Assembly: GCF_013409045.1 (NCBI RefSeq)
Contig: NZ_JACCBT010000001.1
Location: 8,410,669-8,474,668, forward strand
Reading direction: 5' to 3'
DNA: 64,000 nt
Origin: Actinomadura citrea
GTDB lineage: Bacteria; Actinomycetota; Actinomycetes; Streptosporangiales; Streptosporangiaceae
The first letter of the stretch is position 1; the number at the start of each line of letters is the position of its first letter. The notes below the pieces were generated by a model. It worked only from the letters and a program-made list of their open reading frames with translations, was not told the DNA's origin and ran no database searches. Below, one piece after another: positions 10,595 to 17,168 of this stretch. The position numbers and the translations under genes were made by a program.

Positions 10595-11851
10595 TCATGC
10601 GGCCGGCGCCACCTTCTGCATCGCGTTGATGACACGGTCCATCGCGTCCCCGCCCTTGGGGTCGGTGAGGTTCGCGAGGAGCTTCAGCGTGAAGCGCATC
10701 AGCGTCGGGTGCGGCAGGCCGTGCGCGGTCAGGAACTTCATGATCCGCGGGTCGCCGATCGCCTGGACGAAAACGCGGGCCAGGGTGAAGTAGCCGCCGT
10801 GCTCGTCCTTGAGGATGCGCGGGTACTCGTACAGGGTCCGCTCGCGCTGCGCGGCGGTGCGGCGGGCGAGCGCCTGCACCATGATGTCGGCGGCCAGCCG
10901 GCCGGACTCCAGGGCGTAGTCGATGCCCTCGCCGTTGAACGGGTTGATCATGCCGCCGGCGTCGCCGACGAGCAGCATCCCGCGGGTGTAGTGCGGCTGC
11001 CGGTTGAAGCCCATCGGCAGCGCCGCGCCGCGGATCTTGGAGGTCGCGTGCTCCTCGTCGAACTGCCAGTCCTCCGGCATCTGCGCGCACCAGCGCTTGA
11101 GCATGCCGCGGTAGTCGACGTTCTGGAACGCCTTGCTGGTGTTGAGCAGGCCGAGGCCGACGTTGGACGTGCCGTCGCCGACGCCGAACACCCAGCCGTA
11201 GCCGGGCAGCAGGCGCTGGCCGTCCCACAGCTCCAGCCACGCCTCCATGAACTCGTCGTCGTGGCGCGGGGTCTGGAAGTAGCGGCGGACCGCGACGCCC
11301 ATCGGACGGTCCTCGCGGCGCCGCAGCCCCATGGCGAGCGACAGCCGGGTCGAGTTGCCGTCGGCGGCGACGACCAGGGGCGCGTGGAACTCGATCTCCT
11401 CGCCCTCGTACTCGGCGGTGACGCCGGTGATGCGGTCGGTGCGCTCGTCGACGATCGGGCCGGTCACGTTGCAGCCCTGCAGGAGCTGCGCGCCGGCCTT
11501 GGCGGCGTGCTCGGCGAGGAGCTGGTCGAGGTCGGTGCGCTTGCGGACGAGGCCGAAGTCGGGGAAGGACGCGAGCTCCGGCCAGGGCAGCTCGACCTTG
11601 ACGCCGCCGCCGTAGATGCGCAGGCCCTTGTTGCGCCCCCAGCCGGGATCGTTGATGTCGACGCCCATGCCGATGAGGGCGCGGACGGCCCGCGGGGTGA
11701 GGCCGTCGCCGCAGATCTTGTCGCGCGGGAAGGTGGCCTTCTCCAGCAGGAAGACGTCCAGGCCGGCCTGCGCGAGCCAATAGGCGGTCGACGACCCGGC
11801 GGGGCCCGCCCCGACGACGATGGCATCCGCGTGTCGGGTGGAGTCGGTCAC
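10595..11851 (-). CDS. menJ: Geranylgeranyl reductase family flavoprotein (menaquinone reductase MenJ-like)
   Basis: FAD-dependent reductase of the family that saturates isoprenyl chains; MenJ of Mycobacterium reduces one double bond of menaquinone. Seen: Rossmann motif GAGPAG at about residues 14-19, FPRDKICGDGLTPRA near 42-56 and the FAD-site GDAGGMINPFNGEGIDYA in the second half; 418 residues. I chose GTG at 11851, preceded by AGAGGA at good spacing. The frame is open to a GTG at 11890, but that start lies inside a palindrome that is a regulatory site. Position between menG and nuo supports a menaquinone role; lipid geranylgeranyl reduction is the alternative. Confidence 0.85.
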   Translation of the reverse strand: MTDSTRHADAIVVGAGPAGSSTAYWLAQAGLDVFLLEKATFPRDKICGDGLTPRAVRALIGMGVDINDPGWGRNKGLRIYGGGVKVELPWPELASFPDFGLVRKRTDLDQLLAEHAAKAGAQLLQGCNVTGPIVDERTDRITGVTAEYEGEEIEFHAPLVVAADGNSTRLSLAMGLRRREDRPMGVAVRRYFQTPRHDDEFMEAWLELWDGQRLLPGYGWVFGVGDGTSNVGLGLLNTSKAFQNVDYRGMLKRWCAQMPEDWQFDEEHATSKIRGAALPMGFNRQPHYTRGMLLVGDAGGMINPFNGEGIDYALESGRLAADIMVQALARRTAAQRERTLYEYPRILKDEHGGYFTLARVFVQAIGDPRIMKFLTAHGLPHPTLMRFTLKLLANLTDPKGGDAMDRVINAMQKVAPAA

Positions 11852-11873
11852 GATGGTCCTCTTCGCTCGTTCG

Positions 11874-11893
11874 CTTGTGAAGTACTTCACAAG
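11874..11893. promoter_or_regulatory. Rex operator (perfect palindrome)
   Basis: The core TTGTGAAGTACTTCACAA at 11875-11892 is an exact match to the Rex consensus TTGTGAAnnnnTTCACAA, and the symmetry extends one base each side. It ends 22 bases before the menJ start on the minus strand. A weak -10 candidate (TAGACT, minus strand, 11911-11906) would put the transcript start at about 11899, so Rex would block just downstream of +1. A rex gene lies at 33042-33782. Prediction: repression of menJ (and by read-through nuo) is released at high NADH. Confidence 0.88.
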
Positions 11894-11940
11894 GATCCGG
11901 TGGGGAGTCTATTCCTTTATCACGACTGGTGGGTACTTCT

Positions 11941-11966
11941 GGGCCGGTCCAAGTTTGGACCGGTCC
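11941..11966 (-). terminator. Hairpin after menG
   Basis: A 12-pair inverted repeat around GT at 11953-11954, with arms GGCCGGTCCAA and TTGGACCGG plus flanks (one G-T pair), begins 20 bases past the menG stop. It lacks a T run, as is common for actinobacterial hairpin terminators. Because each arm contains its own small palindrome (CCGG), it could also be a protein-binding site in front of menJ. Confidence 0.5.
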
Positions 11967-11986
11967 GAACCACCGGCCGCCGTCTG

Positions 11987-12700
11987 TCAAGCAGGCTTGA
12001 CGGACGGGTTGACGGCATGGTGCAGGGCGACCACGCCGAACGTGAGATCGCGCCAGCGCACCCCGCCCCAGCCCGCGTCCTGGATGAGCCGCGCCAGCCC
12101 CGCCTGGTCGGGCCAGGCGAGGGTCGACTCGGCGAGGTAGCGGTAGGAGTCGGGGTTGGAGCTGACCCGCGCCAGCAGCGGCAGCCCGTAGCGCAGGTGC
12201 GCCTTGTGGCCGAGCGCCAGCAGCGCGTTCGGGGGGTGGCTCACCTCGCAGATCACCAGCCGCCCGCCGGGCCTCGCGACCCGGCGCAGCTCGCGCAGCG
12301 CGAGCCCCGTGTCGGCGACGTTGCGCAGCCCGAAGGAGATGGTGACGGCGTCGAAGGAGCCGTCCGCGAAGGGCAGCCGCAGGGCGTCCCCCGCGACGAA
12401 GCGCAGGCCCGTGACATCCGCCTGGCGGCGCACCCCGACGCGCAGCATCCCGAGCGAGAAGTCGCACGCGACCGTGTCGGCGCCGGCCTCGGCGAACGGC
12501 ACCGACGACGTCCCCGTCCCCGCCGCGAGGTCGAGCACCCGCTCACCCGGCCGCGCCTCCAGCGCCCGGACGACCTCCCGCCGCCACCGCCGGTCCTGGC
12601 CGCCGGTCATCAGCGAGTTCATCAGGTCGTACCGCTCGGCGGTGCCGTCGAACATCGCCGCGACGTCGGCGGGCTGCTTGTCGAGTGAAGCGCGGGTCAT
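11987..12700 (-). CDS. menG: Demethylmenaquinone methyltransferase
   Basis: SAM-dependent methyltransferase for the last step of menaquinone synthesis (MenG/UbiE family). Seen: N-terminal MFDGTAERYDLMNSLMTGG, the UbiE hallmark; SAM motif I VLDLAAGTGTSSVPFAEAG near residue 57; and FGLRNVADTGLALRELRRV in the middle. At 237 residues it has the usual family length. ATG at 12700. It lies directly upstream of menJ, with a hairpin between the two, and both genes serve the quinone used by the neighbouring complex I. Confidence 0.95.
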   Translation of the reverse strand: MTRASLDKQPADVAAMFDGTAERYDLMNSLMTGGQDRRWRREVVRALEARPGERVLDLAAGTGTSSVPFAEAGADTVACDFSLGMLRVGVRRQADVTGLRFVAGDALRLPFADGSFDAVTISFGLRNVADTGLALRELRRVARPGGRLVICEVSHPPNALLALGHKAHLRYGLPLLARVSSNPDSYRYLAESTLAWPDQAGLARLIQDAGWGGVRWRDLTFGVVALHHAVNPSVKPA

Positions 12701-12770
12701 GGCTCCAGCCTAGGCCGCACAAGGCCCTGCGCGCGGGGGCGGGGGTCGGTCCGCACGGGGGGCGCCCGGT

Positions 12771-13028
12771 TCAATCCGCGCGGGGGCGCGGGGCGTCCTC
12801 CTTGGCGACCGATCTCTCGAACTTCTCGCGCTGCGAGCGCACGCCCCGCGTGACGACGGCGGACATCCGGTCCCGCTGCGCGGACAGCAGGACGTAGCTG
12901 ACGACGCCGCTGATCAGCAGCGCCAGCAGCAGGAGCAGGAACCCGCGGGCCCCGAAGAGCGCGAGCACCCCCGCGGTGACCGCGAAGATCACGGCCCGGG
13001 CCAGGGTGTAGAGGATGACGGAACGCAT
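12771..13028 (-). CDS. DUF4229-type small membrane protein
   Basis: 85 residues with two hydrophobic segments (about 5-25 and 28-47) separated by a short GARG turn, then a basic cytoplasmic tail with RSQREKFERSVAKED. Size, hairpin topology and tail fit the actinobacterial DUF4229 family, often found near menaquinone or cytochrome genes; function unknown. It lies 70 bases upstream of menG and 12 bases downstream of the dehydratase gene, so it could share a transcript with either. Confidence 0.75.
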   Translation of the reverse strand: MRSVILYTLARAVIFAVTAGVLALFGARGFLLLLLALLISGVVSYVLLSAQRDRMSAVVTRGVRSQREKFERSVAKEDAPRPRAD

Positions 13029-13040
13029 GGCACTTCGAGG

Positions 13041-14054
13041 CTATCCCCGGTCCTGAGCGTCCTCGCCCCGGGGTCGGCTCAGCACGTCCAGGAAGAGGGC
13101 CGGGTCGACGTTGCCGCCGGACAGGATCGAGACGTAGGTGCGTCCCTCGGGGAGCTCCGCGCGGTGGTAGAGGTAGGCGGCCGTGGCGACGGCGCCCGCC
13201 GGCTCGGCGATGAGCCGGGCCTCGCGGGCGAGGCGGCGCATCGCCTGCCGGATCTCGTCCTCGGTGACCGTGACGACGCCGTCCACGTGGGCGCGCATGT
13301 GCGCGTACGGCAGGTCGCCGACCCGCTGGACGCGCAGCGCGTCGGCGATGGTGCGGCCGGTCTCCTCCGCCGCCCACTCGACGGGACGCCCCGCCGCCAT
13401 CGAGTCGCGGGCGTCCGCGGCGAGCTCCGGCTCGACCCCGACGATCTTCACCTCCGGGCGCAGCGCCCTGATCGCGGCGGACACGCCGGCGATCAGACCG
13501 CCGCCGCCGACCGGGACGAGCACGACGTCCACGTCCGGGCGGTCCTGGACGATCTCCAGCCCGGCGGTGCCCTGGCCGGCGATGATCCGGGCGTCGTCGT
13601 AGGGCGGGACCAGGGTGAAGCCGTGCGCGGCGGCGAGCTTGCCCGCGGTCTCGGCGCGGGCCTGGGAGGTCGGCTCCACGTACACGACCTCGGCGCCGAG
13701 CGCGATGCACGCGTCGACCTTCACGCCCGGGGTGGTGTGCGGCATGACCAGGACGGCTCTGGTGCCGAGCGCGCGGGCCGCGTAGGCGACGGCCTGCGCG
13801 TGGTTGCCGCTGGAGTGCGTGACCACGCCGCGCTCGCGCTCCCCCGGGGCGAGGGAGGAGATGGCGGAGTAGGCGCCGCGCAGCTTGAAGGCGCCGATCG
13901 GCTGCAGCGACTCGGCCTTCACCAGCAGCGCGGGCGCGCCGGCGGCGGACGGGGCGGGGTCGCGCGAGAACGGGACGAGCGGCGTCCGGACGGCGACGCC
14001 CGCGATGCGCTCGGCGGCCCGTTCGATCTCCGGCAGCGATACGAGGTCGGACAT
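13041..14054 (-). CDS. PLP-dependent threonine/serine dehydratase family protein
   Basis: Fold-type II PLP enzyme, 337 residues. Schiff-base Lys57 sits in QPIGAFKLRGAY, the Asn loop is THSSGNHAQAVAYAA, and the phosphate-binding loop is VPVGGGGLIAG. There is no C-terminal ACT domain, so it is not the isoleucine-feedback biosynthetic IlvA; catabolic threonine ammonia-lyase, serine racemase/dehydratase or hydroxyectoine-type EutB are all possible. ATG at 14054. The upstream region is shared with the divergent bldC gene. Confidence 0.85.
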   Translation of the reverse strand: MSDLVSLPEIERAAERIAGVAVRTPLVPFSRDPAPSAAGAPALLVKAESLQPIGAFKLRGAYSAISSLAPGERERGVVTHSSGNHAQAVAYAARALGTRAVLVMPHTTPGVKVDACIALGAEVVYVEPTSQARAETAGKLAAAHGFTLVPPYDDARIIAGQGTAGLEIVQDRPDVDVVLVPVGGGGLIAGVSAAIRALRPEVKIVGVEPELAADARDSMAAGRPVEWAAEETGRTIADALRVQRVGDLPYAHMRAHVDGVVTVTEDEIRQAMRRLAREARLIAEPAGAVATAAYLYHRAELPEGRTYVSILSGGNVDPALFLDVLSRPRGEDAQDRG

Positions 14055-14238
14055 GCCCGGAGACTACTTCTCCCGGGTGGTCGCGGGGGCCTCGGCCGCG
14101 TGACATGGCAGGTCAGCGGGGGTCAGGGTGATCACTGTGACCCATGCCGGAATCACCGTCCGTCATCGCCGCTGTTCGGCGGACTACGGTCGGTGATCTT
14201 TTCCGAAAACAAGGGAGAAATCGGTCTTGACCCGCCAC

Positions 14239-14251
14239 ACTGTTAAACAGT
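14239..14251. promoter_or_regulatory. 13-bp palindrome in the bldC upstream region
   Basis: ACTGTTAAACAGT is perfectly symmetric about its central A, an AT-rich island 40 bases before the bldC start. A TTGACC at 14227-14232 lies just upstream but has no well-spaced -10. Candidate operator; BldC itself binds AT-rich repeats, so autoregulation is one possibility. Confidence 0.35.
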
Positions 14252-14290
14252 CCACCCGCGCCGAGAGCGGGACAAAGGGGGAGAGAAGAC

Positions 14291-14494
14291 GTGGAAAGCA
14301 CGAGCGAGCGCCTGCTGACTCCAGGAGAGGTCGCCGCCCTCTTCCGGGTCGACCCGAAGACGGTCACCCGGTGGGCCGCCGCGGGCCGGATCAGCAGCAT
14401 CCGCACTCCGGGGGGCCACCGGCGCTTCCGCGAGTCCGAGGTGCACGCGCTGCTGCGCGGCGAGGAGCCCGTCGCCGAGCATTCGGCCCACTGA
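14291..14494 (+). CDS. bldC: BldC-type developmental transcription factor
   Basis: 67-residue stand-alone MerR-like winged-helix protein. Residues 8-57 (LLTPGEVAALFRVDPKTVTR, then AAAGRISSIRTPGGHRRFRE) match Streptomyces BldC nearly position for position, including the VDPKTVTRWA recognition helix and the GGHRR wing. BldC holds back premature sporulation by binding DNA cooperatively at direct repeats. GTG at 14291 follows a purine-rich GGGGGAGAGAAG Shine-Dalgarno. Monocistronic; downstream lies a 215-base gap. Confidence 0.93.
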   Translation: MESTSERLLTPGEVAALFRVDPKTVTRWAAAGRISSIRTPGGHRRFRESEVHALLRGEEPVAEHSAH

Positions 14495-14671
14495 CCTGGG
14501 CCCATCGCCCGGACCCCGGTCCTGAGCCGCCCGGACCGCCCGCCGAGGCAGTCCTTGGCCGAAGGCAGTCCTCGCCGGGCGGCCGGGGCGCTCCCCGCCC
14601 CGCCCCCGCTCACTCTCCAGCACTCGCCTTTCAAGGCTCGGACTCGCGCCCACCGATTTCGCGCTCACTCC

Positions 14672-14719
14672 CCAGTGCTCGCTTCCCCAGTGCTCGCCTT
14701 TCCCCGTGCTCACTCTTCG
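14672..14719. repeat. Degenerate 15-17 bp tandem repeat
   Basis: Three consecutive units built on CCAGTGCTCGCTTTCC (14672-14686, 14687-14703, 14704-14719), with a weaker copy just before. The array reaches into the 3' end of the acidic small gene. It lies in the gap after bldC, which otherwise holds only a GGACC/GGTCC mini-hairpin at 14511-14522. Confidence 0.6.
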
Positions 14720-14979
14720 GCGCCGTCCGCCTTCCATTCCTCGAACCGGCGGAGCAGGTCCGCGTCCTCGTCCCGCCAGCGGCGCCGCCGTTCCGCCAGT
14801 TCCTCCTCGGTGAGCGACTCGCTCAGCAACCGGTCGTAGTCGGGATCGTCCGGGCCGATCTCGACGTAGGCGTCGGCGATGATCCGTCCCTCGCTCGCCT
14901 CGGGCCCGAGCTCGCCGCCGTCGGCGAGAACGCTGTGGGGGACCCGGAGCGTGCCGTCGGGAAGCCGGATCACGTACAT
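14710..14979 (-). CDS. Small acidic protein of unknown function
   Basis: 89 residues, not recognised. It begins MYVIRLPDGTLRVPHSVL, contains a strongly acidic middle (IGPDDPDYDRLL) and ends in a predicted helix rich in Glu, Arg and Trp (LTEEELAERRRRWRDEDADLL). No signal peptide or membrane segment. It starts 50 bases after the zinc-peptidase gene on the same strand, so the two are probably co-transcribed. That position would fit an inhibitor, immunity or substrate-adaptor role, but nothing in the sequence proves it. Confidence 0.6.
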   Translation of the reverse strand: MYVIRLPDGTLRVPHSVLADGGELGPEASEGRIIADAYVEIGPDDPDYDRLLSESLTEEELAERRRRWRDEDADLLRRFEEWKADGAEE

Positions 14980-15029
14980 CGTCGATCACCTTCGCCGTCT
15001 GTCGTCGCGCGGCCTGTCATCTCGGCGTC

Positions 15030-16001
15030 CTAGATCCCGTACCTGCGGTTGAAGAAGAGCATGACCTCAAGGGCCGTGCGGATGTTGCCGGCGAGCATAT
15101 CCACCAGGGCGGGGCGCTGCCGGGAGGAGATCGCGGCGAACGCGTCGGCGAAGAACTCGCGGCGGCCGAGCGCGTTCGGCTGCTTGTGGAACTCGCTCGC
15201 CAGATACGGCAGGCACTCCTCGTACAGCTGCCGGAAGGCGGGGCTGTCGGAGGTCCACTCGCCCTCGTCGCCGTCGATGTCGTCGAGCGCGTGCCCGACC
15301 TCGTGCAGCATCACGTCCGGGGTCGGGGACGGCCGGTCCCCCACGACGATCTTGCGGTCGCCGTACGCGCCGGCGCAGATGTCCCAGGTGGCGCGGCCCG
15401 ACGGCAGCGGCCGGTCGCGCAGGTGGCCCATGTCGTCGAGCTGGGGGACGCCGCCGGGGCCGACGTAGATGCCGTCGAGGCCGCTCGCCAGCTTCTCCTT
15501 CAGCGGCTCCGGGAGCGACGCCAGGCTCTCCACGGCCCCGATCACCTCGGGCGGCGGCCCCTCCCGGACGTCCCACTGCCGGTGCAGGACGCCCTCAAGC
15601 ACGCCGCAGTCACGACGGCCGTCGGCGGCGTGCGGCGTGCCCGGCGGATGGGGCTCCACGCGCGGCCGGTCGTCCTCCAGCTCGAAGTCGCTCCAGGAGT
15701 AGTCGCCCGAACGCGGCCGGCCCTGCCCGCGCCGCCCGAGCCGGCCGGTCATCCCGCGCAGGCCGCCCGCCGTGTCGACGGGGCCCGCCTCCGGACGTTC
15801 GGGCCCGAGCGCGTAGTCGTCGTCGCGGCCCGCCTTGCGGAAGCGGCCGAACCGGTCGCGCGGCTGGTTGCTGCGCGGCCGCACCTGCCCCGAGTCGGGC
15901 GGGGACGGCGCGTAGGGGACCTCGTCGCCGGCCGCGTCCGCGCGGAACCGTCCGCCTCGGAACGTCTCCCGGGGCTTGCGGTGCACGCCTTTGAAGCGCA
16001 T
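15030..16001 (-). CDS. Anthrax-lethal-factor-like zinc metallopeptidase, cytosolic
   Basis: 323 residues. The C-terminal half carries HEVGH at 233-237 (in VMLHEVGHALDDIDG) and a distal Glu282 in REFFADAFAAI, the zincin plus third-ligand arrangement of the ATLF (anthrax toxin lethal factor / Pro-Pro endopeptidase) family. The first 130 residues are Arg/Pro/Gly-rich and probably disordered, with FRGGRF and RDRFGRFRKAG repeats. There is no signal peptide, so it should act in the cytosol or be exported by an unusual route. ATG at 16001 has an ideal AGAGGAG Shine-Dalgarno. The family call rests on motif pattern only; the substrate is unknown. Confidence 0.72.
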   Translation of the reverse strand: MRFKGVHRKPRETFRGGRFRADAAGDEVPYAPSPPDSGQVRPRSNQPRDRFGRFRKAGRDDDYALGPERPEAGPVDTAGGLRGMTGRLGRRGQGRPRSGDYSWSDFELEDDRPRVEPHPPGTPHAADGRRDCGVLEGVLHRQWDVREGPPPEVIGAVESLASLPEPLKEKLASGLDGIYVGPGGVPQLDDMGHLRDRPLPSGRATWDICAGAYGDRKIVVGDRPSPTPDVMLHEVGHALDDIDGDEGEWTSDSPAFRQLYEECLPYLASEFHKQPNALGRREFFADAFAAISSRQRPALVDMLAGNIRTALEVMLFFNRRYGI

Positions 16002-16119
16002 CGGGCTCCTCTGTCAGCCGGACCCGCGGGGGTATCGAGCGGCGACCGCCGCTGGACCGGGTCCCTGAGGAAGGGTAAGCCGGAACCCGACTCTCCGTCA
16101 TCCCATGGAGTCACGCGGC

Positions 16120-16136
16120 CGCGGCGCTCCGCCGCG
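16120..16136 (-). terminator. Hairpin terminator after ccsB
   Basis: Seven-pair stem (CGCGGCG / CGCCGCG) with a three-base loop, directly next to the ccsB stop at 16139. No T run. Confidence 0.55.
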
Positions 16137-16138
16137 CG

Positions 16139-17164
16139 TCAGGCGTAGGAGTGCAGGCCGGAGAACATGTAGTTCACGCCGAAGAAGTTGAACAGCAGCG
16201 CCGCGAACGCGAGCAGTGACAGGAAGGCGGCCTTGCGGCCCTTCCAGCCGGCGGTGGCGCGCGCGTGCAGGTAGGCCGCGTAGATGACCCAGGTGACGAA
16301 GGACCAGATCTCCTTGGGGTCCCAGCCCCAGTAGCGGCCCCACGCCTGGTCGGCCCAGATGGCGCCCATGATGATCGCGGCCGTCCAGATCGGGAACGCG
16401 AACATCGTGACCCGCATGGAGAGGCGGTCCAGGGCCTCCACCGACGGGAGGCGCGACAGCACGCCGCCCGCCGCGACCCCGCCGCGCGACTCGGCGCGCT
16501 CCTTCAGCAGGTACAGGATCGTCGCGGCGCCCGCGACGGTGAACGCGCCGGTCGCGATGATCGCGGCGGTCACGTGGATGGCGATCCAGTAGGAGTTCAG
16601 CGCCGGGCTGACCGGGCCCACCGAGTCGTACAGCCAGATGTTGGCGACGCCGAGGGCGATCACCGCGGCGGCCATGACGAACGCGCCGAGGAACCGCGCC
16701 TTGTAGCGGAACATGACGACCATGAACGCGGTGACGGCGGCGAACGCGATGGCGGTGAGGAACTCGTACATGTTCCCCCACGGCCACCGGTTCGCGGCGA
16801 GCCCGCGGGTCACGAGGACGCCGAGCTGCGCGCCCCAGCCGAGCACGTTCAGCAGGACGGCGAGCCGGATCCAGTCGACCCGGGGACGCTCGGCCCCCGC
16901 GTCCGCATCCGCGGCCTCGTCGGAGGCGGAGGCGGAGGCGGAGGCGGAGGCGGAGTCACCGGCCGTGTCCGGAGTGCCGGCCGCGCTCTCGGCCCCGGCG
17001 GCGCCCACCAGCACCTTCGCCCCGCTCTTCGCCGGGGCGGCCTCCACCGCGCGGCGGCGGCCGAAGCCCAGATCGGCGGCGTAGGCGACCAGCGCGATGA
17101 TGTACATCATCACGGTGGTCAGCATGAGCTTGTCGCTCAGGTTCGCGAGGTCGGCGTTGCTCAC
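16139..17164 (-). CDS. ccsB: Cytochrome c biogenesis protein CcsB/ResC (heme handling)
   Basis: Membrane partner of ResB in system II cytochrome c maturation, moving heme across the membrane and presenting it to apocytochrome. 341 residues with about eight membrane segments; the tryptophan-rich heme motif WGRYWGWDPKEIWSFVTW lies in the last third, and conserved His residues precede it. A 55-residue cytoplasmic insert after the first membrane segment contains a Ser-Ala repeat coded by GGAGGC hexamers. Start GTG at 17164, four bases after the resB stop and eight after AAGGAG; a further upstream start would lie inside resB. Confidence 0.95.
   Translation of the reverse strand: MSNADLANLSDKLMLTTVMMYIIALVAYAADLGFGRRRAVEAAPAKSGAKVLVGAAGAESAAGTPDTAGDSASASASASASDEAADADAGAERPRVDWIRLAVLLNVLGWGAQLGVLVTRGLAANRWPWGNMYEFLTAIAFAAVTAFMVVMFRYKARFLGAFVMAAAVIALGVANIWLYDSVGPVSPALNSYWIAIHVTAAIIATGAFTVAGAATILYLLKERAESRGGVAAGGVLSRLPSVEALDRLSMRVTMFAFPIWTAAIIMGAIWADQAWGRYWGWDPKEIWSFVTWVIYAAYLHARATAGWKGRKAAFLSLLAFAALLFNFFGVNYMFSGLHSYA
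16922..16957. repeat. Hexanucleotide microsatellite inside ccsB
   Basis: Five perfect GGAGGC units (16922-16951) plus a sixth with one change. Read on the minus strand it codes alternating Ser-Ala in the variable loop of CcsB. Unit changes would add or remove two residues without breaking the frame. Confidence 0.85.
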
Positions 17165-17168
17165 CTCG

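Noticed and set aside
11852..11890. GTG at 11890 as the menJ start
   Set aside because: It lies within the Rex palindrome, has no ribosome site, and the added 13 residues precede the normal family start.
16922..16957. CRISPR-like or minisatellite array
   Set aside because: Six-base units without spacers inside a coding gene; no CRISPR array or cas gene is present anywhere in the window.
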